From Candidatus Tiamatella incendiivivens (lineage in GTDB: Archaea; Thermoproteota; Thermoprotei_A; Sulfolobales; Acidilobaceae), in assembly GCA_015522635.1 (NCBI GenBank), contig WALW01000027.1, forward strand, positions 62,001 to 126,000: a stretch of DNA of 64,000 nt. Direction: 5' to 3'. Position numbers and translations under genes: made by a program. The notes below the pieces were generated by a model. It ran no database searches. It saw only the letters and a list, made by a program, of their open reading frames with translations, and was not told the origin of the DNA. Positions within the stretch are counted from its first letter, which is position 1, and each line of letters begins with the position of its first letter. Below are positions 34,763 to 45,221 of the stretch, piece after piece.

Positions 34763-35728
34763 TCAATCGTAGAGATGGCAGGCTGTATAATGCCCCTTCT
34801 CTAATTCCTTCAAAGGCGGTTCTTCCTTATGGCAGATGTCCATTACCTTATTACACCTAGGTGCAAACCTACATCCCGGTGGAGGGAATCTTAGGTCGGG
34901 TGGAGCTCCAGGTATATACTCCAGTTTTGTAACTGGTCCTGTAAGCCTAGGTATAGCCCTTATTAAAGCCTGCGTATAAGGGTGAAGTGGATTATTGAAT
35001 ATCTGTTCTGCAGTACCGAACTCTACAATTTTACCAGCATACATAACAGCGATTTTCTCTGCCAATTCAGTAACAGCTCCTAAGTCGTGACTTATTATAA
35101 TGATACTGCGTTTCTTTTTCCTTTGCAATTCCTTCAAAAGATTGAGTATCTGTGACTGAACTACTACATCTAATGCAGTAGTAGGCTCATCGGCTATAAC
35201 TATGTCTGGTTCGAGAGTTAATGCCATGGCAATGACTACTCTTTGCTTCATCCCTCCTGATAGTTCATGGGGATATCTATCGGCTATAGTTGTTGTTAAA
35301 CCAACGCTATCTAGGAGTTCATCCACTCTCTTGAAAGCCTTTTCTCCGGAATAACCTGCTAATAGCATTGGCTCCGCAATCTGCTCGCGAATCTTATAAA
35401 CAGGATTGAGTGCGTTCATCGCACCCTGGAATATCATACTAACTCTCTTCCATCTAATCTTTTCTCTTATTCCCCCCTCAGTCATCTTAGTTATATCCAT
35501 ACCATCAATCACAACGGAACCGCTGACAATTCTACCTGGAGGAGGGACGAGGCCTATTATGCTCCATGCCAACGTAGATTTTCCACAACCACTCTCGCCC
35601 ACAATGCCTAAGGTCTCTCCCTTTTCTAGCGTAAGTGATACATTGTCAACAGCTTTCACTATGCCCCTTAAAGTATAAAAATAAGTCTTTAACCCTTTAA
35701 TTTCAAGCAATGGCAAGGCAAACACCAT
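34763..35728 (-). CDS. Peptide-type ABC transporter ATPase (DppD/OppD-like)
   Basis: The second ATPase of the pair. Walker A GESGCGKST, Q-loop VSMIFQGAMNALNPVY, signature LSGGMKQRVVIAMAL and Walker B IVIADEPTTALD are intact, and the C-terminal Cys motif (CRFAPRCNKVMDIC) is present. 321 residues is the usual length. It lies about 160 bases downstream of the solute-binding protein gene; that gap is AT-rich, with T runs that could end some transcripts or hold a weak internal promoter. Confidence 0.93.
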   Translation of the reverse strand: MVFALPLLEIKGLKTYFYTLRGIVKAVDNVSLTLEKGETLGIVGESGCGKSTLAWSIIGLVPPPGRIVSGSVVIDGMDITKMTEGGIREKIRWKRVSMIFQGAMNALNPVYKIREQIAEPMLLAGYSGEKAFKRVDELLDSVGLTTTIADRYPHELSGGMKQRVVIAMALTLEPDIVIADEPTTALDVVVQSQILNLLKELQRKKKRSIIIISHDLGAVTELAEKIAVMYAGKIVEFGTAEQIFNNPLHPYTQALIRAIPRLTGPVTKLEYIPGAPPDLRFPPPGCRFAPRCNKVMDICHKEEPPLKELEKGHYTACHLYD

Positions 35729-35887
35729 TCCACCAGCGAAACTACCGGAGCAAAATACTTGCGCTTACTAGATTTTTAATTTTACAAAATAAAATCAAAT
35801 TCTACTAATACCCATACGAATATCAACTTTGCAGCTATTAATTTCAAAAAAAGAAAACATAAAAATGGGAGAATATTTTTATAGTCA

Positions 35888-38560
35888 TTACTTTCTCATA
35901 GCATACCAAGCTGCCGCTATTATTATGATGATAATGATTATCACACTAGCCCATAGTGCTGCATTGCTCTTCTTCTGGGTAGTTGTTGTTTGTGTGGGCG
36001 ATGTAGATGTTGCAGAGCTCGTTGTTGTACTCGTGGTCGTAGTTGTTGATGATGTCGTCGTAGTACTTGTGCTAGTAGTGCTTGTTGTACTCGTGGTCGT
36101 AGTTGTTGATGATGTCGTCGTAGTACTTGTTGAGGTCTGAGGAGGAGCCTGTAATGTTAGTACTTTCTGGAAAGTAGCTGGTATACTGTAGCCGACAGGG
36201 TATGCTAGAATAGCCATCGAATACTGACCTTCTGGTAAGTTAGACGGCAGTTGCACTTTAAATTCCCCAGGCTTTACTTGAATAACATCTAGGAATGCTG
36301 ACTTGTAGTTGCTTAAATCAATGAGAAGGACATAAACCATTGAATTCTGCTGGGTTGCAGGATTACCGTTAACAGTAGCATCAATTAAAGCTATCGGAGT
36401 CCCCTTCGTGTTGTAAGCTATATCAACAGTCTTTACATTCATAGATAGACTCCTTGGTGAAAGCTCTGCTGCTACAAGGCTGGGTTGAACTGGGAAGTCT
36501 TGTATTCTCTCTAAAGTAGCTACATCATTAATATTATCATAGCTTGTCAGTTTGAAGGGACCGTTTCCTATCACAAGGTTACGGTACTCATTATAGAAGC
36601 TTATTAGATTATGTACACGTGCCTGCCAGTCGCTTAGCGAGAGCACACCTAAGTTTATAAGTTGTTGAACCCAGTCCGGTGGAGTGTTTATTGTGTTATT
36701 AATATAGTTTATCATCATCTTATCCTGGTCTGTCGAGATTAAGTGAACTTGTGGTAATCCTGTACTACCAGAGGCCTCCATAGTATAAACTAGCTGGTGG
36801 TTCCTTGTAGCCTGATCCATTGCAGCATAAAGTTCCAGTGGGAATGCTGACCATGGATTCATAGTTTGTGCTGTTAGACCGTCATCAACCGATGTGTAGT
36901 TAGAGTATACCGTCACTGCAGTACTGTTTATGACCTTTATGGCTACAAAGTTAGTAAGGAACGTATAGTAATATCCTAGTAGTGATGTTTCTGCTCTATT
37001 ATCTTTTGTTGTATTAGTACTAGTATCATGGCTGTATTCCTCTATAACGTATATAGGAGCCAGTAAATCAGCAATCGTTTCTGTAGTTCCATCATGGAAC
37101 TTCAGCTTACCTAGCAACTTGAAGTTATAAGTTATAGCATCCTTAGCATATAGCGTTCCCTCGTCACTCACATGCTTCCACTGATGAGCTTTATAATCAT
37201 AGATCAAAGCGTTGCCTGGAACTTGTAATGTAGGGTTGCCTTTCTGTACGCTCCATGTTGCAGTGTTAGCAGGGCTCCAACCCGTGGCACCATCCGTTAT
37301 CCTACTGGTTACTTCAGGCCATATAACTGCCTGATATACTGATTGGCTATACATGTCCTGCCATCCGGCCACAGGGTTCCATCCCCAACCGGATTTATAT
37401 ACATACCTGTCACTTAACTTCACAATATCTGTCGTGTAATGGAGGTTAAGGTAAGTGTATGTATTCCAGGGCCATGCCTTGGGGCTGGTTATAAAGCCTG
37501 TTAGACCCGGTGCTGCAATATAGAAGTCTCTAGTCGCAGCTACCCATATACGTACGGATTCCTGGAATCCTAGATCTAATATCTTGTTGATCATCTGGTA
37601 GAACTGAGCTGATGAATTATATTCACCATTGTCTAATGCAGTTGCTATTTTATCTATTGTAGCATTCTGATAGTTCCAGTATCCGCTTTCTAACCATCCC
37701 GGCATACCGCCCCATATGCTACTATAGAAGTATACCGCATCACCATAGTTGTACTTTGTCATACCTGTTATGCCCCATCCTTCAGTGTATAAGCTCCACT
37801 GACAGTCGCCTGGGTTTCCTGAATAGACTATTTGGAAAGCAGCACTGAAGTCCTTGTACATCCTGTTAACCGTAAGATTGGCTTCCTGTTCTAGAACGTT
37901 AGCAAGCATATCACCAATATTCCTACGCTCGTCTTCAGTTCTAATGACGAAGTTTACAGTAACTGGCTTCCCATCCTTATACCACTTACCGTTTTGGAGA
38001 ACGGCACCGTCTCTCTTTAGGGCGTCAGCGAGAAGGTGAAGGCCGTAGGATTTCCCTTTAGCCTCAACTATACTCATCCACTTTGTGTTGGTAGATATTA
38101 AATGAGGATAATCAGGGTCAAGTGGAGTATAAGAATTAACTATCGGTAACGCGTATCCCTTGTATATATTGGTTACAATTTGTTCCCTTGGTATCAGGAA
38201 TTCAAGTGCAAATCTTGCCTCCCTATCAGCGAACAGGTTAAACATGCCATTGCTACACTCGTTCGCTGGGTTTACTAGAATATCTGTTAAACCCGCGAGT
38301 GGTGCCATAACAGTAAATCCTTTCGTCTTAAGGGTTTGAGCTGTTTCAGCACTCCTTATTCCAAACAACCTGCCTTGGGTTTCACCATTTTGAAGTGATT
38401 GAACTGCTGTTGCGTCATCAACTATCTTCTCGATCGTTATCTTATTGACAAGAACACCTTGTTGAGCGTTTGCTTGGTATAGCGGAATGAGTGGTAGTAA
38501 CATAATGACTATTAACAGTATCGAGAAATACTTTTTCACTATTAGACTCACCTCTAACAT
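35888..38560 (-). CDS. ABC transporter solute-binding protein (family 5), membrane anchored
   Basis: A large extracytoplasmic receptor of 890 residues. It has an N-terminal signal peptide (KKYFSILLIVIMLLPLIPLY), a family 5 binding domain (for example LADALKRDGAVLQNGKWYKDG), a Ser/Thr linker of about 60 residues near the C-terminus, and a final membrane helix (ALWASVIIIIIIIIAAAWYA) with a short basic tail. The Thr-rich linker, probably glycosylated, and the C-terminal anchor are typical of crenarchaeal binding proteins. Substrate is likely peptides, but sugars are possible. It is the third gene of the operon. Confidence 0.9.
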   Translation of the reverse strand: MLEVSLIVKKYFSILLIVIMLLPLIPLYQANAQQGVLVNKITIEKIVDDATAVQSLQNGETQGRLFGIRSAETAQTLKTKGFTVMAPLAGLTDILVNPANECSNGMFNLFADREARFALEFLIPREQIVTNIYKGYALPIVNSYTPLDPDYPHLISTNTKWMSIVEAKGKSYGLHLLADALKRDGAVLQNGKWYKDGKPVTVNFVIRTEDERRNIGDMLANVLEQEANLTVNRMYKDFSAAFQIVYSGNPGDCQWSLYTEGWGITGMTKYNYGDAVYFYSSIWGGMPGWLESGYWNYQNATIDKIATALDNGEYNSSAQFYQMINKILDLGFQESVRIWVAATRDFYIAAPGLTGFITSPKAWPWNTYTYLNLHYTTDIVKLSDRYVYKSGWGWNPVAGWQDMYSQSVYQAVIWPEVTSRITDGATGWSPANTATWSVQKGNPTLQVPGNALIYDYKAHQWKHVSDEGTLYAKDAITYNFKLLGKLKFHDGTTETIADLLAPIYVIEEYSHDTSTNTTKDNRAETSLLGYYYTFLTNFVAIKVINSTAVTVYSNYTSVDDGLTAQTMNPWSAFPLELYAAMDQATRNHQLVYTMEASGSTGLPQVHLISTDQDKMMINYINNTINTPPDWVQQLINLGVLSLSDWQARVHNLISFYNEYRNLVIGNGPFKLTSYDNINDVATLERIQDFPVQPSLVAAELSPRSLSMNVKTVDIAYNTKGTPIALIDATVNGNPATQQNSMVYVLLIDLSNYKSAFLDVIQVKPGEFKVQLPSNLPEGQYSMAILAYPVGYSIPATFQKVLTLQAPPQTSTSTTTTSSTTTTTSTTSTTSTSTTTTSSTTTTTSTTTSSATSTSPTQTTTTQKKSNAALWASVIIIIIIIIAAAWYAMRK
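36022..36130. repeat. 60-bp tandem duplication in the Ser/Thr linker
   Basis: Two identical 49-base segments occur at 36022-36070 and 36082-36130, a 60-base period, inside the linker of the binding protein. The period is a multiple of three, so it lengthens the linker by 20 residues without shifting frame. The near-perfect identity implies a recent event. Confidence 0.9.
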
Positions 38561-38681
38561 ATTAAATGTTTAGTGGTCTAGTTCTTGTATTAATGACTAG
38601 CTCTATTTAAAATTATTCTCAACATATAGTGGGATAAGAATATGAATAATGGTTCACAAATAAATGTTTGAGAAACACGGA

Positions 38682-40229
38682 TTATTTTTGTAGCTTAGGA
38701 GCAACTATGGGTTCTATAGCTCTTCCCAATAGCAGAAAAGTCGCTGAGAATACGACTAGCGCCAAACCTGGGAATAAATAAGTCCACCACCAACCATTTA
38801 GTATTGCCTGAGAACCATAGGCGTTTTGAAGCATCTTACCCCACGTAGGAGCAGTTGGATCACCGAATCCTAGTAATGCTAAGCCTGCTTCGGTAACTAT
38901 TATTCCCGGGATGCTTAGAACTGCTATTGCTATAGTATATGGAAGTACCTGAGGAAATATATGTCTAAATATTATTCTTGACGCACCTGCCCCAGAAGCA
39001 CGTGCAGCTTCTACATATAATTGCTCGCTTATTTGTAGAGCTGCACTTCTTATAACTATTACAGGTCCAGCCCAGAACAATATTATCATTAATCCTGCTA
39101 GTACCATTAATGTTATAGATTGACGGAATATGTAGGAAAGTACTATTAGTATGGGTAGGAATGGAAGAGAATTAACTATGTCCGCTACCCTCATCAAAGC
39201 TTCTCCCCTCATATCCTTCCAGAAACCAGCTAATGTTCCATAGATAGCTCCCACGAAGGTTGAGACGAATGTTACAGTGAATCCTATTACGAAGGCAAAA
39301 GGAACACCTAGTAGAAGGCCTAAACCTACTGGTCTTGCCTGATTATCAGTACCAAATAAACCATAGCAATTTGGCATGAATTTCCATTCAAATGAAGTTA
39401 AGTTAACCGAACCGCTGTTACTAGTTGGGGATACTCCTTTTTCTGTAAGGAAAACAGCGGTTATATTAATGGTATAATCTCCTTTCAGTGGTGTAAGCGT
39501 TTCTCCTTTACTTCCGTTCACAACACTGGCGAATAGGAGTTCATTGTTTATTATCGGGTTTACTACAATAGAGGTATTCGCGTATAGTTTTTGCAGGCTT
39601 CCCATTAGAAACGGATATATTGTATTGCTTTGGGAAATATATGTTAATCCTAACGGTAAGACCTTTATACTGTTTCCTTTTCTTTCAAGCGCACCATATA
39701 AAGCAGTTACTTTACCAGTTTGAAGCGTCGAATTATAAAAAGTTACCCTAGATCCGTCAGGCCGATCAAGTGTGTAGTATAGCTTTACAAATGAAACGTT
39801 TGCACCTACTCTAACAGCGGTTGATACAAGAACATCACTCGGAAATGCATTAGATTTATAGTTAAATTTATAGGAGTATTCCGTCTTATACCCCGCGATT
39901 TTCGTTGGTCCAAATAATCCTTGTACTGTAATCAAAGTTTTCTTTATCCCCGTTTTATTGAGATCGCCATAATGAACATCAATCTTTTGATTAAACTTGC
40001 TTGAAACCGACCAGCAAGGAGGAGCATTTACGGGATATTTATAAGGCCATAACGCTGTTACTCCCTGGGCATACTCTGTTGTAATAGTAGGATAGTAAAA
40101 TGCTACAACGTACCCGGCCATTATTAGAAATAGTATAAGTAAAATAACGCCTGTTTTTCCTGAGAAACTCATCCATATTATCCGAGCATTCATAGAAAAT
40201 GATTCCCTCCAGTGCTTTAGTTTAGGCAT
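38682..40229 (-). CDS. ABC transporter permease (DppC-like) with large external insert
   Basis: Inner-membrane permease. Its C-terminal ~220 residues hold the usual five helices and the EAA loop (EAARASGAGASRIIFRHIFPQ), which contacts the ATPases. A first helix (VILLILFLIMAGYVVAFYY) is followed by an extra ~230-residue extracytoplasmic region before the second helix, making 515 residues in place of about 300. The insert probably meets the large binding protein. It starts 10 bases after the dppB stop. Confidence 0.9.
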   Translation of the reverse strand: MPKLKHWRESFSMNARIIWMSFSGKTGVILLILFLIMAGYVVAFYYPTITTEYAQGVTALWPYKYPVNAPPCWSVSSKFNQKIDVHYGDLNKTGIKKTLITVQGLFGPTKIAGYKTEYSYKFNYKSNAFPSDVLVSTAVRVGANVSFVKLYYTLDRPDGSRVTFYNSTLQTGKVTALYGALERKGNSIKVLPLGLTYISQSNTIYPFLMGSLQKLYANTSIVVNPIINNELLFASVVNGSKGETLTPLKGDYTINITAVFLTEKGVSPTSNSGSVNLTSFEWKFMPNCYGLFGTDNQARPVGLGLLLGVPFAFVIGFTVTFVSTFVGAIYGTLAGFWKDMRGEALMRVADIVNSLPFLPILIVLSYIFRQSITLMVLAGLMIILFWAGPVIVIRSAALQISEQLYVEAARASGAGASRIIFRHIFPQVLPYTIAIAVLSIPGIIVTEAGLALLGFGDPTAPTWGKMLQNAYGSQAILNGWWWTYLFPGLALVVFSATFLLLGRAIEPIVAPKLQK

Positions 40230-40239
40230 TTTCCATCAC

Positions 40240-41262
40240 CTATGCTCTTTTCACCCTAGGATCTAAATAGGTATATAGAATGTCAAGGGCGAACCTTGTC
40301 AAAAGGTAAAGTAATGTTGTAATATATGTGAGCTCTACAAGTACTGGCACATCATTACTTTCTATTGCATCCCAATATAATCGCCCCATACCGAACCAAT
40401 TGAACACCAGTTCTGTGATTATGGCTCCATTTACTACGCTGAGAACAAGGCTGAAAAGTACTATGGTAACTATCGGGGGTGCAGCTGCCCGTAAGACGTG
40501 CTTCATTAACACATCATGCTCAGGGACGCCCTTAGCTCGGGCTACTGTAACGAAATCTTCATTAAATGTGTCAAGAAGTATGTTGCGCATTCTGAATGCT
40601 GAATCCCCTATGCTTAAAATTGTTACTGTTATGACAGGTAAAGCCATTCTTCTTAATACATCAACGATATTCGTCCAGTCCGTTTGAGCACCTGGCCCGG
40701 CAAATACATGCCATTTATAGGCAAATAAGTATATGAATACCATTGCAAGCCACCACCAAGGCATGCTAACACCAAATACACTCCAAGTTATAACAGTGTT
40801 ATCTATCTTCCCGCCAGGGCTTCTAGCTGCATATAACGCTAGTGGTAATGCAAATAGTAGTGTTAGAATAGAGGATGTAGTAAATAGAAGTATAGAAAAT
40901 GGTATTCTTTCCCCTATTATATATAGCACTTTTCTACTTCCTTGATGCCAATACATGGATGTTAATGTTGTCGAGTTTAGGTCTGTAAATTTAAGCAGGT
41001 CTACAGTATACTTTAGCGATAAAATATACCATGGTTTATTTAGTCCTTGAGATTCTACGTATGTTTGCAGTCTTTCATTAACCCACTCCATTCTTTCTTG
41101 CGGAGTTAATCCTAACTGGTTTTTTACCTGTTGTTGCAATGACTGTTTATACTGGTTAATTTGTATTTGAGCCATAGGACCTGATGTCATAGCAGCAACT
41201 ATAAAGGTCACCGCCACCAATACTATTAATAGATTAACTACTTTAATCACTAACCAGCGCAA
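40240..41262 (-). CDS. ABC transporter permease (DppB-like)
   Basis: First permease, 340 residues and about six helices. The N-terminal helix (VVNLLIVLVAVTFIVAAMT) is followed by an external loop; the EAA-like motif is in VARAKGVPEHDVLMKHVLRAAAPP. Translation begins at TTG 41262 after GGTGAGAGG. It is the first gene of the five-gene operon dppB-dppC-binding protein-dppD-dppF, transcribed leftward and divergent from the hypothetical gene at 41409. Confidence 0.93.
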   Translation of the reverse strand: MRWLVIKVVNLLIVLVAVTFIVAAMTSGPMAQIQINQYKQSLQQQVKNQLGLTPQERMEWVNERLQTYVESQGLNKPWYILSLKYTVDLLKFTDLNSTTLTSMYWHQGSRKVLYIIGERIPFSILLFTTSSILTLLFALPLALYAARSPGGKIDNTVITWSVFGVSMPWWWLAMVFIYLFAYKWHVFAGPGAQTDWTNIVDVLRRMALPVITVTILSIGDSAFRMRNILLDTFNEDFVTVARAKGVPEHDVLMKHVLRAAAPPIVTIVLFSLVLSVVNGAIITELVFNWFGMGRLYWDAIESNDVPVLVELTYITTLLYLLTRFALDILYTYLDPRVKRA

Positions 41263-41408
41263 TGCCTCTCACCGTTAATCGAGCATACCATTCTAAAGCA
41301 CTGCCAGGGATTCCTTTGTTTGTTTTATGAATAGAGGTCTTATTAAATCTACGTGCAAAGAATACATCACAATATAGAATACTTATAGATGAAAAGGTGA
41401 TTGCCTAC

Positions 41409-42002
41409 ATGGAAATAACAATAGCTACTCCCTTCTATGAGTTGGAATCAGATAGAACTAGAATCTATGGGGAAAACCATTTCATATCTTACTTAAACAA
41501 CTCTCCTAAACTCTTTACTCTTATTTATACAAAGGATTTAGGCTTTACTAACAAGCCCCTACCACAATCCCAGCCTCTTAAACCAGTATATGATAGTTCA
41601 TCATACCTGCAGCTTTTAGTTAAAGAGATATCTAACCTATACAAAAACTATAGTGAACAAGTGGTTTCGTTTCCCTCTTTCAAGGAAACACTCAGATATG
41701 TTCTGGCAGTAATCATAGGGTTTGGTAAGAAAACTCCCAGGGCAAAAGTGAATAAACGTGATGCAGAACTCTTTAATGCAATTTACTATGTTAAAGATGT
41801 TCTAAAACTGGATCCAGAAAACAGTTTTAGAATATTAAGTATGAAATGGTTAAATCTCGAATTAACCCTAGATAACAATGAATTCCATGCTAATATAACT
41901 GGGAATAAGAGGAAGAATGAATATAGAGTTCTAGAGCTACTTTATATTCAGAACACCACTCTGAGAGGCTACTTAGCCAAACTAGTTAGTAAAAGGGTCT
42001 GA
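41409..42002 (+). CDS. Hypothetical protein
   Basis: A 197-residue protein that I do not recognise. It starts MEITIATPFYELESD, has a helical middle with an Arg/Lys-rich patch (GFGKKTPRAKVNKRD), and no signal peptide or membrane helix. ATG 41409 lies seven bases after GGTGAT. It is divergent from the ABC transporter operon, but I see no DNA-binding motif that would suggest it regulates it. Confidence 0.6.
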   Translation: MEITIATPFYELESDRTRIYGENHFISYLNNSPKLFTLIYTKDLGFTNKPLPQSQPLKPVYDSSSYLQLLVKEISNLYKNYSEQVVSFPSFKETLRYVLAVIIGFGKKTPRAKVNKRDAELFNAIYYVKDVLKLDPENSFRILSMKWLNLELTLDNNEFHANITGNKRKNEYRVLELLYIQNTTLRGYLAKLVSKRV

Positions 42003-42093
42003 GTGAGTTGGTTGTCTTCATTTTTAACATTACAGGCTGCCCGCCTCTTCATCCCCAACTTATTATACTAGAGATAAGAGATTTTAATAGTCT

Positions 42094-42106
42094 TTTTTAA
42101 ATAGGA
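42094..42106 (+). promoter_or_regulatory. TATA box of the TBP gene
   Basis: TTTTTTAAATAGG is centred about 39 bases before GTG 42138, so transcription should start near 42125. Between this and the upstream gene there is a short GC-rich patch (42033-42057) with no firm assignment. Confidence 0.55.
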
Positions 42107-42137
42107 AGCGTATTTTAGTTAGAGTTGGTGTATTGGC

Positions 42138-42728
42138 GTGGGAGAAGCGGAATTCGAGCCTCAAGTTCAAATCGAAAATATAGTTGCTACTGTTATACTC
42201 GAACACGAACTTGATCTACAGCAGATAGAGTCAAAAATAGAAGATGTAGAGTACAACCCTGATAGATTCCCAGGGCTTATTTATAGACTACATGTACCCA
42301 AAGTCACTGCATTAATATTCAAGTCAGGTAAAATGGTTGTAACAGGTGCCAAAAGCGTCAATCAGCTTGTGAATGCTGTAAAGATAATAATGAAGAACCT
42401 TAAAGAACGTGGAATACCGCTTCATGGGAGGCCAAGAATTCAGGTTCAAAACATAGTTGCATCTGCAAACCTAGGTGTAGAAGTAGACTTAGAGAAGACT
42501 GCGCTTCTCATAGAGAATACCATGTATGAACCGGAACAGTTCCCAGGATTAATATATAGGATGAAGGATCCCTATGTTGTACTCCTGATATTCAGTAGTG
42601 GTAGAATGGTAATTACTGGAGCAAAGCGAGAAGAAGAAGTATACCGGGCTGTTGAAAAGGTCTTCCAGACACTTAAGGAAAGAGGTTGTATTAGAGAATA
42701 CGAGTTTGAAGAAGAGGAATTTCTTTAA
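42138..42728 (+). CDS. tbp: TATA-box-binding protein
   Basis: General transcription factor that recognises archaeal TATA boxes. The two imperfect repeats of the saddle are obvious: [20 protein letters not shown] with RFPGLIYRL and MVVTGAKS, then [19 protein letters not shown] with QFPGLIYRM and MVITGAKR. The acidic C-terminal tail ([10 protein letters not shown]) is common in crenarchaea. The GTG start has GGTG about eight bases upstream. Its partner-like AAA protein TIP49 lies 1.6 kb away. Confidence 0.97.
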   Translation: MGEAEFEPQVQIENIVATVILEHELDLQQIESKIEDVEYNPDRFPGLIYRLHVPKVTALIFKSGKMVVTGAKSVNQLVNAVKIIMKNLKERGIPLHGRPRIQVQNIVASANLGVEVDLEKTALLIENTMYEPEQFPGLIYRMKDPYVVLLIFSSGRMVITGAKREEEVYRAVEKVFQTLKERGCIREYEFEEEEFL

Positions 42729-43483
42729 GCTACAATATACTCCTTTATATATCTCATTTCAGGCATTTCTAGAGTCATACCAGAATCAGATATGAAAAGC
42801 CTAGCACGATCTGGTATACCGAACTTTCTTATTATTGGTGAAAGATATGCGTCATTATTCAAGGAAACAGGATTACCTGACTGATACACGCCGAAAGCAG
42901 GTAGTACGATCACTTTCGTATCACAACAACTTAGAGGCATAAACAGGAATGCAGGGAATCTGGCTGCAACCATTCCACCAAGCCTGATGACAGCAACAGG
43001 ATGCTCATGACCCATAACTAAATATTTATAATGGCTTATTACCTTTTCGCCAGGGAAAACGTGCCCATGTACAACAGCTATAGAGTCTTCTATTTCGTAT
43101 ACCCCGTCAACTGTTTTTATGCCAAGATTAGTAAGTAACCTCTTAATGAACGTATCGTGATTACCACGAACGAGAACAATGCCTTCGACACCATAGTCTC
43201 TTATTGTTTTAACAAATTCTTCGATCTCGACTCTCTCTTGCCAAGTCAAGGCTTCAAACTTATGTTTCAGATCTCCGGCTATGACAATTTGGTTTAAACT
43301 ATATTCCTCAATAACTTCTTTGATATCCTTAAGAGCCTCCTTTAATTGAACTCTAGGGAGATAAACACCTTCTTCCTCAGCTTCGCTTTCATATCCTAAA
43401 TGGACATCTGCTATCATTAGAATCGTGTCATAGATTAGAGCTTTCTTTCCCCTTGGAATTATAAACACGTTATTTAAATTCAT
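42725..43483 (-). CDS. Metallophosphoesterase
   Basis: Calcineurin-like phosphoesterase resembling archaeal COG1407. Metal-binding motifs are intact: [31 protein letters not shown] and VVHGHVFPG with MGHEHP. The substrate is unknown; relatives are phosphodiesterases of nucleotides or nucleic acids. ATG 43483 is preceded by GGGGGAGG, a strong site, so the longer frame to 43537 is not used. The resulting protein is 252 residues. It converges with TBP, overlapping by four bases. Confidence 0.88.
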   Translation of the reverse strand: MNLNNVFIIPRGKKALIYDTILMIADVHLGYESEAEEEGVYLPRVQLKEALKDIKEVIEEYSLNQIVIAGDLKHKFEALTWQERVEIEEFVKTIRDYGVEGIVLVRGNHDTFIKRLLTNLGIKTVDGVYEIEDSIAVVHGHVFPGEKVISHYKYLVMGHEHPVAVIRLGGMVAARFPAFLFMPLSCCDTKVIVLPAFGVYQSGNPVSLNNDAYLSPIIRKFGIPDRARLFISDSGMTLEMPEMRYIKEYIVA

Positions 43484-43580
43484 ATTCCTCCCCCTTGACT
43501 TATTGATTAATCGAAAAGTAAAGTGATTGCCGTCCAAGCATGGGTGATGAAAAGTTAGGAGCCTTGTGGGCGGCGGGTGA

Positions 43581-43694
<114 letters not shown>

Positions 43695-43739
43695 CAGTCT
43701 GTTAGGTTAAAGTTTGGATGCTTTAAAAATATACTCCTA

Positions 43740-45101
43740 TTATTTCAAGAGCTTCTCTGAGTATTTTTCAGTGAGTTCTAGGCTTATGCTAGTATCTGCA
43801 AATAACCCAGCCGCTTTTTCTACATCAATTGGTTCTACTTTGACCCTGTTCTCCCTCTTAGCTAATATTCTAGCTGGCTCCATTAGTTGGACTGCATATC
43901 TCAGACTTTTCTCTACTCCTATTCTAGTTAGTAATTCAAGGGCTTCATCGGTTAGAGGTATACCTTCCTCATCAGACCGTATTTTGATAATCTCTCTTAC
44001 ATCCTTCCTAGAGTACGGCTCTGTTGGAATTATCAAGAGCCTGTCAAGGAGATCAAGAGGAATTCCATGAGGAGCTTCTATATCTGTTCCTCTTATTTTA
44101 GTGAGACCTCTATTTGTAGCTAATATTAGTATTGGGGCTAGTTCCCCTTCAATAGCCCTTGTGAGGAAACTAAACGCTTCTAAATCTAGCATATGAGCAT
44201 CATCAACGAATAAAACGCCTGGAACTATTTCTGCCTGTCCGCTCTCAACCATTTTCTTAACCTGTTCATCAACATTTTTCCTTACTTCAGGGCTAACTTC
44301 TTTTTCTGCTTCAAGAAAACCAAAGAAGCTAGTATATGCTGCTCTTTGCATTACCGCTATTACGTCCAAGTCGTTTAAAGTCACAGTATGTACGGTTTCC
44401 TTAACCTTTTTAACAGAACCTTTAGGCATTTCAACGAGTCTTGGACCGCCTATATCGTAGTCCTCCTTTGACTTTGACTGTACCCTTCCCAGCCTTCTAA
44501 CATGCCCTGTTTCCTCGTCTATTTCTATATAATCCCCCTCTTTCACACTAACCCGAAGTAACTGTTGAGCTACCTCCTCGGGAACTCTGAGTTTAGCTTC
44601 GTCGTCCTCAGTTTCTAAAGCGACTACCGCTCCCACAGGAATCTGAGCATATGGCATAAATGGATTCTTCTCGTATTGATAAGATATTTCCTTGACGGCT
44701 CCCTCATAGACTTTTCTTGTTTCCCTTATCCTGACACCTATAGCTCTCCTTATTGCCTGCATTAGGAATTCCGTTTTCTTTATTTCACTGCTATAAATTT
44801 CTGATCCGCTGATACCTACAAAAGGTGTGTCTTCCCCCAATTCTCTAGCTATACCTATTGCAATTGCAGTTTTACCAGTGCCGGAGGGGCCTATGAATAG
44901 TACTCCTCTACCTGTCATTCTACCTTCCTTAACCATTTCTACTACTATACCAGCCGCTTCTCTCGCCTTTGCTTGGCCTACAAGCCCGTCTTTTACTTTA
45001 ACAGCCTTCCCATTCTCTTCAAGCCCTAAACCCCTTATGTGACTGTGTATACTGATTCTCTGTAATCTCGAAACAGGCTTCTCTATTTTTATCTCAACCA
45101 T
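43740..45101 (-). CDS. TIP49/RuvB-like AAA+ ATPase
   Basis: Archaeal homologue of eukaryotic RuvBL1/TIP49, a AAA+ ATPase of transcription, chromatin and snoRNP assembly complexes. Walker A is GPSGTGKTA, Walker B LFVDDAHMLD, sensor 1 ILATNRG, and the OB-fold insert (domain II) is present around residues 130-240, including HVRRLGRVQS. The arrangement of 453 residues matches TIP49 rather than bacterial RuvB. Found mainly in crenarchaeal lineages. Its proximity to TBP fits the original TBP-interacting name but is not proof of function. Confidence 0.93.
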   Translation of the reverse strand: MVEIKIEKPVSRLQRISIHSHIRGLGLEENGKAVKVKDGLVGQAKAREAAGIVVEMVKEGRMTGRGVLFIGPSGTGKTAIAIGIARELGEDTPFVGISGSEIYSSEIKKTEFLMQAIRRAIGVRIRETRKVYEGAVKEISYQYEKNPFMPYAQIPVGAVVALETEDDEAKLRVPEEVAQQLLRVSVKEGDYIEIDEETGHVRRLGRVQSKSKEDYDIGGPRLVEMPKGSVKKVKETVHTVTLNDLDVIAVMQRAAYTSFFGFLEAEKEVSPEVRKNVDEQVKKMVESGQAEIVPGVLFVDDAHMLDLEAFSFLTRAIEGELAPILILATNRGLTKIRGTDIEAPHGIPLDLLDRLLIIPTEPYSRKDVREIIKIRSDEEGIPLTDEALELLTRIGVEKSLRYAVQLMEPARILAKRENRVKVEPIDVEKAAGLFADTSISLELTEKYSEKLLK

Positions 45102-45221
45102 AGACCTTCACCGAGTAAAAGCATAATTGCCATAGTAAGGAAATCAATGTTACCTTGTTATCCAATCATAATCCTTTTTATACAATATATTGGTATCCTT
45201 TGTGGATCAGGTGATGATATA

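Noticed and set aside
35829-36140. Val-rich plus-strand ORF of 103 codons
   Set aside because: It is the complement of the Ser/Thr linker repeat of the binding protein; composition is an artefact.
42033-42057. C/D box guide RNA upstream of TBP
   Set aside because: Minus strand has GATGAAGA and CTGT but no D box; short and unsupported.
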